A stretch of 64,000 nucleotides of DNA from Branchiostoma floridae (taxonomy: Eukaryota; Chordata; Leptocardii; Amphioxiformes; Branchiostomatidae): positions 24,011,380 through 24,075,379 of the forward strand of contig NC_049982.1 in the NCBI RefSeq assembly GCF_000003815.2, in the 5' to 3' direction. Below are positions 11,034 to 22,100 of this stretch, one piece after another. The notes below the pieces were generated by a model. It had not been told where the DNA came from. It searched no databases and worked only from the letters and a program-made list of their open reading frames with translations. The translations under genes and the position numbers were made by a program. Position 1 is the stretch's first letter. Each line of letters opens with the position of its first letter.

Positions 11034-11041
11034 TGACGTCA
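11034..11041. promoter_or_regulatory. CRE palindrome upstream of the possible alternative exon
   Basis: A perfect TGACGTCA site about 120 bp upstream, on the minus strand, of the ATG at 10911. Palindromic CRE/ATF sites are common in animal promoters. One such site alone does not prove a promoter. Confidence 0.4.
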
Positions 11042-13078
11042 GGAAAGCCCTTTAAACTATTGCCGATGGGGGGGCTAGAAATCCCACCTGCATACACAAT
11101 ACAGGTTAATACAGGTATAATCAGCTGTACAGGTATCTCTGGTGTCTACTTACACAACACTGGTATACCTACACTAGTTCATGTACATGTACCTGAACTA
11201 GGTATTTGTGTATGTCCCCCAACTTGCCATACAGTACACAATTCCTCAATCCTGAAGACACACAGTACAACAGACTTGAAGAAGCACCTTAAATTTTAAA
11301 ACACTGTTTTTGATGGAATGAAAAAAGAAAATCCATGAAAATGAGTGGTGCAGGTAAATCTAGGCAGTTCAGGTCATTTTGAATGTCACCTGCAATAGTA
11401 CAGGTATGCAGAGCACAGCACCTTGTGTTTGGAGCCCTGTAAGGTGTGTGGTATGTACAGGAGCATCCCATATCCTATACACATACAGTATACCCCCAGG
11501 GTTTGACATGACATGTCTTTCCACCAAACATGCCAACCAAAATTAACTCTTAGTCCATGAAACATTGAAAGAAATCTCCCCTACACACAACCACAGAAAT
11601 TGACTTCAAACTATGGACACTATACTTTGATCTAAGACGTATAATTACCAGTAACCACTACACTCAAGTGGGTCATTCTTTCAAGTCAGATGCAATTAAT
11701 TTTAGTAGTGGTCAATTAAAGAGGCCCTCTCACTAAAATGATAGCCTACAGGCTCTACAGAGGTACTATGATAAACCTTAAATTATTATTTCCATCGATT
11801 CTCCTCTAGGATAAACCAAGCTGTTACCCACTGGAGGTATCAAAGGATTTGACCTGGTTTTGACAGGAAATTAATATCGGAAAATAGTGAGGATATACAA
11901 GAATTCCTACTTCAATCCAACAGAGAGAAGTACTACTCATGGCTTGTCTGTGTTTTTGCAATTCCTTATGCTACAATATCATACAACAATATAAAATACA
12001 TAACATAGATAATAAAGATTACAGTTTTGCTAATAAGGGTGGATTCCAGAACCAAACATAAAAGTTGTCATGTATCCTAAATTTTCTACATATGGAAGGA
12101 GGTAGGTCGAGAGCGTTTATTTTTAAGGCAACCAAAAGATAGCTGCTTCTAGCTTATGTTTGATGAACAAGGACTGTTATAAATAATCCTCTGCTTGTTT
12201 GTCACAGACATAAATGACACCAAATTTAAGTGTAACATTAAAAAATCAATGAAACTGCCAGCACTTGTTTGTGTATATTATAAAACAATGAGACAGCAAA
12301 TTATATGCTCAGACTGTAATTCATACATTGATTCCCTTTGCCTCATGTTTAAGTATATGAAACGATCAGTTGACGACCACTACTATGACAAATGCCTTGC
12401 CCCAGCGATGAGAAAGGCTAGCTGATGCCCCTAATGTGTGACTCATACAGCGCTTTACAATGTTCTTTTTCCCAGATGGATTCTGAAAGCGCTTGTTCAG
12501 CTGTCTGGTAATCTATCTCTATTGCCGGCCATGGCTGAAGGAAAATGACATCATTCTTTCTCCTACTAGTCCTACCCTGCATCTAACTGATGTACCAGAT
12601 TGAAGCTACATGTACAAGAAATGTTGGATGTTATATTTAAATTTGTTCCAAAATTTTCTATGGTGATTGTTTTCATATCATACGTTAATGGGGCATGAAA
12701 AATCAATAGACCATTACAAATATCAACATATTTTTAAGGTTGTAACTTGTATATACCATATTCAAATATCATTCAGATAGCCCTAGTGGATTCCACATAT
12801 CCTGTATGGGCAAGACAGAGCATACACAAAACTTGTACATCAATATGCATACAAGTATACAGTCTTATATAGTTGTGTGCTATAAATATGTGTACTTTAA
12901 ATGGGCATAGGGATTACATAAGGCAGGCTATAGAAGATGTTACCGTAAATCTTTATATGTTTTCCTGTTGGTTTTAGCCTACCCATTTTTCTATTGAGCT
13001 GTACAATGCAAAATAATGACATTGCATTTCATTGTATTACTATCATACTAAAGAATTCTTTCAACCACAATCTTAAAA
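11042..13078. other. Intron DNA, nothing recognised
   Basis: AT-rich noncoding DNA. The plus frame at 11060-11299 and the minus frame at 11289-11471 are rich in threonine, isoleucine and cysteine without a domain pattern and look spurious. Confidence 0.4.
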
Positions 13079-13083
13079 CACTG

Positions 13084-13434
13084 CAGGGCTCGAAATACTG
13101 GGTGCATGTGCACCCAGGTGCACCCAAAATTGGAGCTGTGCACCCAATTATTTTCTGTGGGTGCACAGGGTGCACCCAAATATTTTCTTAGCTTTATGTA
13201 TGTAAAGATATCAAAGTATAGTAGTTTACATCATATTCTTGACATCTAAGTGTTAGAAAGATAATAAAATGTCTGTCATGGTACTTGTTTAAGAATTTGA
13301 TAGTTTGTAACTAAGTTTTGCTATTAGGTTATTACTTAAATTTAAGTGGTGCACCCAAAAATTTTTTGGTGCACCCAATTTTTTAAGCTGGGTGCACCAG
13401 TGCACCTAATCCATAAAATGAATTTCGAGCCCTG
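13084..13434. mobile_element. Non-autonomous TIR DNA transposon (351 bp)
   Basis: The unit begins CAGGGCTCGAAAT and ends ATTTCGAGCCCTG, an exact 13-base inverted pair. It is flanked on both sides by CACTG (13079-13083 and 13435-13439), a likely 5-bp target-site duplication. Just inside both ends are runs of GGTGCACC/GGGTGCA palindromes that extend the secondary structure. No coding capacity. The superfamily is not settled: hAT elements usually make 8-bp duplications. Confidence 0.75.
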
Positions 13435-13439
13435 CACTG

Positions 13440-15950
13440 AAAACACCTCATTTCCAAGTGCCCGTCAAAATTAGCAAATTTACAGTATATGAAATGTCAC
13501 TGTTGGTGTATTTCAACTGTGGGAAAGACATGAAAGCAGCGGGGGATGTACAAATATTTGCAATAAACAAAACGTAAGTCACGGACTAGCGAACACGAAC
13601 TTTTGTACCTGCCGTACATTTGACAGCACCAGTAACGCTTACGTCACGCGAGTGTTGCCACATCAGAATGTGTCCACAAAACCTTTGCCCACCTCTGGAA
13701 GAACAATGACAGCCGTCAACTGTCACATGACATGACATGAGCTAAATGGACTCAGATCCAAACTTCTTTTGGGCTATACCAATTAGATTTGTTGGTTCTT
13801 GGACTGATATGTCTTATAAATTGATTTCTTTCACATCTAAATGTGATGACGATCATGTAATATAAATGTAATATAAGGTATGTATGTTACAATATAGAAG
13901 TTGATAAATTTGCCTGTTGCCAAATTGAAGAATGTTTTTCCCTATTGATTGACATGAGATTTTATATTTGTATAGTATTTTCAAGTAATATCAAATCCTA
14001 TAGAATAATTATAACATATGGCTTATCATAAGTTAATATGCATCCATTCATATACAAATTTATCAAGCATAGAAACCCCATCTTTTATGTTATGAAATGA
14101 TATGGAAAAAACTAGAACCCAGGAATATTTGTATACAACATTTTTTTTCTTTAGATTCTACAAGCATGATAAGATCTTCACTACTGTAACAAACAGCTAT
14201 AAGCATCACAAATAACGTTAACCTAGTTCTTGAAAAATTGCTGTGATATCATGAAACTATTAGAGATTTGGGGAATGATAATTCTGTGTGATGATGTCCT
14301 TTTTTTTCCTTTTTGGACCTTAGCTCCCAAAGAACCAATTGCATTGCCCCGCCCACCCATCAAAAACCTAGTCATGCAAAAAGAATGTAAAAATTCCAAA
14401 AATTTGATGGACATGCCAGTGCTGTCTCATTGGTGGAACCACTAATTTTGATTGACAGTCAGGATTGGTCTATTCTACATGTAGTTGTCAAACCTATTGG
14501 CTTTAGAACTGACATGGCAGAACTTTGATCTCATTCAACAATACTCTGGACTTTGATGTCTTTTATCTATTGGGGCCAGAAGACATCGGTTTATTGGGTG
14601 TTGTAGATAGTAGGCAGCTTTACCTAATATCAAGTAGCGACCTGGGAAAATTCATGTTGTGTTTCTGATTATGGCCATGACAAAATTAGGGTCAGGGATT
14701 CTCTTGTTAATCTGCTTTTTGGGCCAAAGTGATCCAATAAATACAAATGTATATTTTAACAATGCAGAACTGAGATGCATCAGGGAACTTATACATGTAT
14801 GTTCAATGTCATATACAATGTGTAAATGTACAAGCACAATTACTAGTATATCAATAAACTGAATCAAAAAAGTACAATGTCTACTGAACATTCTTACATC
14901 AGCTGTATGAAGCTTTAGTCTGTGAACAAAGTATGAAATAGAGGAAATCTGAAAGAAAACTTCAGTCTTTTTATTTTTGATAACATACACATTTTCTTAT
15001 TATTGCTGAATATCATAGCCAATAGAATGATTCTACAAACAATACTGGGATCAGCGCTGAATTTGATAAACAAGGGCTTTAATTTCTTTGTGTTCTTAGA
15101 TTTATAGCAGTACAGGCTAAGAAAACAGCAAAGAATTGGATCAAAGACATTTCAGTTTATCCACCAACCCCTTTAAACCATCTAGTCCCACTAAGCTTCT
15201 TCTGTTTGGCTTTAAAACAAACATACAAACTGTGAATAGCTCCCAAACTTGTGTGCTGTGATGACAAAGAGACAAATTATCTATGACAAAATACAAATTA
15301 GCACTAGCAGAACCCAACTTCTTTCCTTAGTTTTAGTTGGTAAAGAATCAAACATGATGTTTTTAACCCTTATGCTTGTTATAGTTATACAGCTGTACAT
15401 GTTTATCATGTAGCTCATAACATACTTGACTGGACTTGACTACCATATAAAACATACCATGTCTGTACAGTGGTATTTTTCTTTGCTGTCCCCACCAATA
15501 GTGCCACTCCCCCTTTAATCCAATTAGGCAGTGGGAGGAGTGAAGTGATTGATTGACAATGGAGAACCACTGGTTCAATCATGACCATGTAAACATAGAC
15601 AGACAATAAACCTGTTCTGCCTTGTCTCCACATAATATAGGTATGTGGCACTGTGTTATGAATGACAACAATGAGTTTGATACAAGCTTTGTTTGTCAAG
15701 ATCTTTTGTCAAAAAGCTGTGTTGCTGCATCATGTATTTTGTTTAAATTAAACAAAATATTTTCTGTATTAGTAGCAGCATACCTTGAAGTTGCAAACAA
15801 TGTGCTTTCAATTTTCAATTATTTTGTTCTTTTCAATATCAACTTTGTGGAACGAAATAATGACACAAAAAAGCTGCACCCCCCCAAAAAAATCATGTCC
15901 AGGACAAAAGATACAAAAACCTGAATTCCTGCAGCAATACAAGTAAAGCC
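13440..15950. other. Intron DNA, nothing recognised
   Basis: AT-rich noncoding DNA. A TTACGTCACGCG motif occurs near 13640. Small frames at 14652-14990 and 15415-15699 show no recognisable family. No TBC1D exon was found here. Confidence 0.4.
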
Positions 15951-15960
15951 TATATGGAAA

Positions 15961-16035
15961 CACACACAGATGCAGACATACACACACCTCATACACACAC
16001 ACACTCAAACACACACACACACACACCCTCACACC
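15961..16035. repeat. Interrupted CA microsatellite
   Basis: CA repeats interrupted by GATGCAGACATA, CCTCAT and TCAAA. It ends about 14 bp downstream of the splice donor of the large TBC1D exon, inside the intron. Confidence 0.85.
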
Positions 16036-16049
16036 AAGAGGGTACTCAC

Positions 16050-17251
16050 TTTGAGAGGAACATCCCCAAGCCCCGCCTCTTGGGTTTGGCTCCTTGCACC
16101 ACTGCCGTGCTGTCATCCAAACAGCTGCTTCCTGTGGAGCTGATCGAGCTCTTCCGCTCGTGAAATATCGTCTTTCCTTGCAAGCTGATGTCGGTAAAAC
16201 CCGCGTCTTCCGTGTCTACCACTAGCGAACTACTACAGGAGGTGTCGCTAATCGACGCACTCGTTGACAGTTCCGTGCTGAGACTGGATATACTAGTGAA
16301 GGATTGCGCGTCGCTCTGCGCTAAAGACGTGTCTGTGCTAGTCCTGGGGATGGTCGCAGACTTACGACGGATTTCTGGTTCGACATGGTCCAAACGATCG
16401 CCCTCTAACACGAGATCCTCCGACTTTGTGTCCAGTGAAGTCCTGGATACCCTTCTGTCGTGAGGAACGGTCCCCGTGAATGCCTCCTCGCATGTGACCT
16501 CCAACACAGGTGCGGGGTACCCCTGCGAATCATCGTCTGCCGACGCTTCAAATCCGGCGCTACTTTCGCTGTCGTTACGTGGCCGAGTTCCATGCACACC
16601 GTTCTTTGCGCTACCAAGTGCGCAGCCGTTCGTTATACTTCCAGGAGAAGAATCGTGGCTTTGTTGCAAATCTTCAATATCTGTGTCCTCCCCATCCGTG
16701 AAACTTGCACTTGAAGCGTGACCCTCGGGACTGCCATTGAAATCAGCAGCCCCCAAATTTGGTTCAGAAACTGTAGTGATTACATGGCTAGCACCAGGAG
16801 GTCTAATTTGTTTTGAGTTATTGGATTCTTGTGAACAGCCTTGGCAGCCTTCCTGTCCTTCCAAGTCAATCTCCTCAAAGCCAGACGACCTCTTCTCCGC
16901 AATGTTTTGATCTGTCCTGTTCGTGTGACGCTCACCGCCCCCATTTCCACACTTGGTATCGTCCGTCGCTTCCTCATCCACCTTCTCATCTCGTAAAATT
17001 TCCTCCAAATTTGGCACTTTGGAAGCTTTCATGATATCTTTTTCGACCGAATCATCGATCCTGGCAATCTCTGCTACCAAAACAACCTGGTCCCGCTCTA
17101 AACTGCTCTTCCGCTTCTGTATTTCCTCTGCCGACATGATGGAAAATTCTCCTCCAGTCTCCACCACAGACGGCCTTTGCACCGAGCGGACTTCGCCGTT
17201 TTCCACCGCCCTACTACCACCCTTATCGTCTCCCCTGGGTAGATTCTTCAT
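16050..17251 (-). CDS. TBC1D14: First coding exon of TBC1D12/TBC1D14-like gene
   Basis: A 1202-bp open exon (400 codons plus 2 bases) runs from ATG at 17251 to a CTCAAA|GTGAGT donor. An in-frame TAG five codons upstream supports a start here; M39 is an alternative. The protein is hydrophilic, Ser/Thr- and acid-rich and probably disordered. A short amphipathic stretch at about 44-90 may be a coiled coil. Residues 295-304 (RRKSATIPRT) and 323-330 (SLSTELST), followed by a hydrophobic patch and FTDISL, line up with human TBC1D14 RKSSTFPRT, SLGTELST and FTNVTL. TBC1D14 is a TBC-family regulator of RAB11 recycling endosomes and autophagosome formation; TBC1D12 is its paralog. The catalytic TBC domain is not in this window. 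Codons are CpG-rich compared with the introns. Similarity is from memory of the human protein. Confidence 0.75.
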
Positions 17252-17520
17252 GTCCCTGGCATTCTATGACATCCATAGATGTTGCAAACTCACCGATTGG
17301 CCGATCGTGACTGCTAACAGTGGGGGAAAGCGGGAGAAAGTCGGGCTGAATAGGAAGAAAACAAACCGGTCTCTACTTCCACAGACGGACGGCCATCTTG
17401 AAATGTTGCGAAGGGGGCGGAGATTCAAGTTTTCCCATGATTCAATGCGCGAGAAGTACAGTAGTAGATTACGAGCTATCACTAACATTTAATTCAGGTG
17501 CCAACATGTTAGAGAATTTC
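17252..17520 (-). promoter_or_regulatory. Probable 5' UTR and promoter region of the TBC1D12/14-like gene
   Basis: GC- and CpG-rich DNA directly upstream of the ATG at 17251, next to a CpG-rich first exon, consistent with a CpG-type promoter. A GCGCGAGAAGT stretch near 17450 and a GGCCATCTTGAAATG stretch near 17390 resemble common promoter elements. The transcription start is not defined. Confidence 0.4.
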
Positions 17521-17635
17521 GAGAACGGACAGCATCCTTGTAGACCCGTCAATACCAAAGAGGTCCATCAGGCTTAGTTGCATTCAACTGCCGTGCATTT
17601 TTCATGAGTGAACGTCACCTTACCCAGGGCCAGGG

Positions 17636-17825
17636 GTGCATATGCACGAACCTTATGAGATTCGTACAAATCTTATGTGATACGCACGAATCGCTATACG
17701 AAAACGCACGAACCTAATGAAAATCACACGAATCATTATGCAAAAACGTACGAACCTTATGTAATATCCACAAATCTTATGTGATACAGACAAACCTTAT
17801 TTCTTTGCATACGAACCTTAAGGTC
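17636..17825. repeat. Degenerate short tandem repeat with CGAACCTTATG core
   Basis: The words CACGAACCTTATG, CGTACAAATCTTATGTGAT, GCACGAATCGCTATACG, CACGAACCTAATG and CATACGAACCTTA follow each other at roughly 20-24 bp spacing. Copies are diverged and irregular, as in an old minisatellite. No protein is evident. Confidence 0.6.
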
Positions 17826-18297
17826 GCAGAACACAGTATTTATGGGCGACACAAAAGTAGGTCGGGCACAAAATAGTACGTCGCAGTTTTTGAAAAGCCA
17901 CAGAAATTTTTCTGTGCACGTCAGCGAGTCGGAAACTGTGGTGGATAGTAGAGTGATGCGTAAGTTTTGTGGATGTATGACTTGTGTTACGATGTTTGTT
18001 TGGCTGGGTAGAATTTCGCGCACGAATCCTGTTCCCGCTACTCCCGTGTGTCGGCTGCAGTATGGTGACCTCCGCTGGGGGTCATTTCAAAGTGTTCTTT
18101 CTGGGAAAACGAGCAGGCAAACTTAAGCTCATTTTCACAAATTTTGTAGATTCTAACCTGAACTCCAACGTGTCCCATTCTTGTTAATTACTTTTGCACC
18201 CTGTTATACATTTTGAGGCGTCGAACCTCCTCACTTCGGGGCCCTTAACAATGTAAATTCCCATAGGCAAAAAACTGTATTTTACTTACTTTACTTG

Positions 18298-19015
18298 TTA
18301 CTTGTTAAGGTCTCCTCCTGAGGAGTGGCCTGCATCAATGATTTTCCGTCTCCTGCGAACCATCCGTCGCCATTCCAGGCGGTTCTGGGCCATCNNNNNN
18401 NNNNNNNNNNNNNNNNNNNNNNNNNNNNNNNNNNNNNNNNNNNNNNNNNNNNNNNNNNNNNNNNNNNNNNNNNNNNNNNNNNNNNNNNNNNNNNACGTCA
18501 TTCAGTTTCAGTTTGTTGTTTCCAGTGGTTAGTCTGGTATCCTCGAGGGCAGTGTTGAGCCATGTCTTCCTCGGTCTCCCTCTGGATCTTTTACCAAAGT
18601 TCGGGTTCCAGTCCAAGAGGAATCTGGGCAACCTCTCATTAGGCATCCTCAAGACATGACCCAGCCACCTTAGTCTGCTGGCTGCTACAACAGCTTCAAT
18701 GTTCGTTGTTTCTGTCTGTTGGAATACACTTATGTTGGAGACATGATGAAACCATCGTACACGTAAGAGCCTTCTAAGACAGCGCTGATGGAACACTTCT
18801 AGCCTGCTCATTTGTGCCTTGGTGGTGACCCATACTTCACTCCCATAAGTCAGAATAGTTAGTATTGCTGCCTCGTAAATCCTGATTTTTGTTGAGAGGA
18901 GAATGCTGCTGTTGTTCCATATTTTACCAAGTTGGGAAAAAGCCCCGGAAGCTTTCTGAATGCGCAATGAAAGTTCAGTGTCCATTTTCCCATCACTGCT
19001 AAACGTCGTTCCCAT
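18298..19015 (-). mobile_element. 3' fragment of a non-LTR retrotransposon; gap at 18395-18494
   Basis: A minus-strand frame reads FSSDGKMDTELSLRI, then TKIRIYEAAILTILTYGSEVW, then RLRWLGHVLRMPNERLP and GKRSRGRPRKTW. This is the familiar C-terminal part, after the polymerase core, of many invertebrate LINE proteins. The polymerase core itself is missing, so the copy is 5'-truncated near 19015. A 100-N gap interrupts the C terminus, and the frame resumes with residues DGPEPPGMATDGSQETENH. The 3' end runs into AAGTAA-type repeats near 18290, as in LINEs with short microsatellite tails. The clade was not determined. Confidence 0.75.
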
Positions 19016-19165
19016 TTTTTACTACCTTATGCAAAATCAGCCAATTACTGCCTGGGTCATCTAACAGGCGGTCATGTAACAGGCGGGGTGGGATTGTCAA
19101 GATGGTGACTGGAAAATATGATGTGACGCGCAGAAATAAAGTATCTCTCATATTTTTAAATACTT
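19016..19165. other. Junction between LINE fragment and satellite
   Basis: A short unique-looking spacer containing TAACAGGCGG twice (near 19070 and 19080), similar to the TGACAGGCGG that opens each satellite monomer. It may be a decayed array edge. Confidence 0.4.
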
Positions 19166-22100
19166 CTTCGTGACAGACGGTGCTTCAGAAAAGGAGCTAG
19201 CGGTTGCGCCTAAACAGAGCCCATATGCTCAAGAATATCTCGAGAAGGAAGTATCGGAGAATTTTGCGGTTTGCATCTTCCGATTCCTTGCTAAGCAACC
19301 TTTCCAACCATACCAAGGTTGTCAGGCCGGAACTTGAAGTTTAAGCTACAATCGCGTCATTAAGTCATCCCCCTACCCGTTGCCGTGACAGGCGGTGCTT
19401 CAGAAAAGGAGCTAGCGGTTGCGCCTAAACAGAGCCCATATGCTCAAGAATATCTCGAGAAGGAAGTAACGGAGAATTTTGCGGTTTGCATCTTTCGATT
19501 CCTTGCTAAGCAACCTTTCCAACCATACCAAGGTTGTCAGGCCGGAACTTGAAGCCTAAGCTACAATCGCGTCATTAAGTCATCCCCCTACCCGTTACCA
19601 TGACAGGCGGTGCTTCATAAAAAGGAGCTAGCGGTTGCGCCTAAACAGAGCCCATATGCTCAAGAATATCTCGAGAAGGAAGTATCGGAGAATTTTGCGG
19701 TTTGCATCTTCCGATTCCTTGCTAAGCAACCTTTCGAACCATACCAAGGTTGTCAGGCCGGAACTTGAAGTTTAAGCTACAATCGCGTCATTAAGTCATC
19801 CCCCTACCCGTTGCCGTGACAGGCGGTGCTTCAGAAAAGGAGCTAGCGGTTTCGCCTAAACAGAGCCCATATGCTCAAGAATATCTCGAGAAGGAAGTAA
19901 CGGAGAATTTTGCGGTTTGCATCTTTCGATTCCTTGCTAAGCAACCTTTCCAACCATACCAAGGTTGTCAGGCCGGAACTTGAAGCCTAAGCTACAATCG
20001 CGTCATTAAGTCATCCCCCTACCCGTTACCATGACAGGCGGTGCTTCATAAAAAGGAGCTAGCGGTTGCGCCTAAACAGAGCCCATATGCTCAAAAATAT
20101 CTCGAGAAGGAAGTATGGGAGAATTTTGCGGTTTGCATCTTTCGATTCCTTGCTAAGCAAACTTTCACCTACCAAGGTTGTCAGGCCGGAACTTGAAGCC
20201 TAAGCTACAATCGCGTCATTAAGTCATCCCCCTACCCGTTGCNNNNNNNNNNNNNNNNNNNNNNNNNNNNNNNNNNNNNNNNNNNNNNNNNNNNNNNNNN
20301 NNNNNNNNNNNNNNNNNNNNNNNNNNNNNNNNNNNNNNNNNNNNNNNNNNNNNNNNNNNNNNNNNNNNNNNNNNNNNNNNNNNNNNNNNNNNNNNNNNNN
20401 NNNNNNNNNNNNNNNNNNNNNNNNNNNNNNNNNNNNNNNNNNNNNNNNNNNNNNNNNNNNNNNNNNNNNNNNNNNNNNNNNNNNNNNNNNNNNNNNNNNN
20501 NNNNNNNNNNNNNNNNNNNNNNNNNNNNNNNNNNNNNNNNNNNNNNNNNNNNNNNNGCGGTTTGCATCTTCCGATTCCTTGCTAAGCAACCTTTCCAACC
20601 ATACCAGGGTTGTCAGGCCGGAACTTGAAGTTTAAGCTACAATCGCGCCATTAAGTCATCCCCCTACCCGTTGCCGTGACAGGCGGTGCTTCAAAAAAGG
20701 AGCTAGCGGTTGCGCCTAAACAGAGCCCATATGCTCAAGAATATCTCGAGAAGGAAGTAACGGAGAATTTTGCGGTTTGCATCTTCCGATTCCTTGCTAA
20801 GCAACCTTTCCAACCATACCAAGGTTGTCAGGCCGGAACTTGAAGTTTAAGCTACAATCGCGTCATTAAGTCATCCCCCTACCCGTTGCCATGACAGGCG
20901 GTGCTTCATAAAAAGGAGCTAGCGGTTGCGTCTAAACAGAGCCCATATGCTCAAGAATATCTCGAGAAGGAAGTATCGGAGAATTTTGCGGTTTGCATCT
21001 TCCGATTCCTTGCTAAGCAACCTTTCCAACCATACCAAGGTTGTCAGGCCGGAACTTGAAGTTTAAGCTACAATCGCGTCATTAAGTCATCCCCCTACCC
21101 GTTGCCGTGACAGGCGGTGCTTCAGAAAAGGAGCTAGCGGTTGCGCCTAAACAGAGCCCATATGCTCAAGAATATCTCGAGAAGGAAGTAACGGAGAATT
21201 TTGCGGTTTGCATCTTCCGATTCCTTGCTAAGCAACTTTTCGAACTATACCAAGGTTGTCAGGCCGGAACTTGAAGTTTAAGCTACAATCGCGTCATTAA
21301 GTCATCCCCCTACCCGTTGCCGTGACAGACGGTGCTTCAGAAAAGGAGCTAGCGGTTGCGCCTAAACAGAGCCCATATGCTCAAGAATATCTCGAGAAGA
21401 AAGTATCGGAGAATTTTGCGGTTTGCATCTTCCGATTCCTTGCTAAGCAACCTTTCCAACCATACCAAGGTTGTCAGGCCGGAACTTGAAGTTTAAGCTA
21501 CAATCGCGTCATTAAGTCATCCCCCTACCCGTTGCCGTGACAGGCGGTGCTTCAGAAAAGGAGCTAGCGGTTGCGCCTAAACAGAGCCCATATGCTCAAG
21601 AATATCTCGAGAAGGAAGTAACGGAGAATTTTGCGGTTTGCATCTTCCGATTCCTTGCTAAGCAACTTTTCGAACTATACCAAGGTTGTCAGGCCGGAAC
21701 TTGAAGTTTAAGCTACAATCGCGTCATTAAGTCATCCCCCTACCCGTTGCCGTGACAGGCGGTGCTTCAGAAAAGGAGCTAGCGGTTGCGCCTAAACAGA
21801 GCCCATATGCTCAAGAATATCTCGAGAAGGAAGTAACGGAGAATTTTGCGGTTTGCATCTTTCGATTCCTTGCTAAGCAACCTTTCCAACCATACCAAGG
21901 TTGTCAGGCCGGAACTTGAAGCCTAAGCTACAATCGCGTCATTAAGTCATCCCCCTACCCGTTACCATGACAGGCGGTGCTTCATAAAAAGGAGCTAGCG
22001 GTTGCGCCTAAACAGAGCCCATATGCTCAAGAATATCTCGAGAAGAAAGTATTGGAGAATTTTGCGGTTTGCATCTTCCGATTCCTTGCTAAGCAACCTT

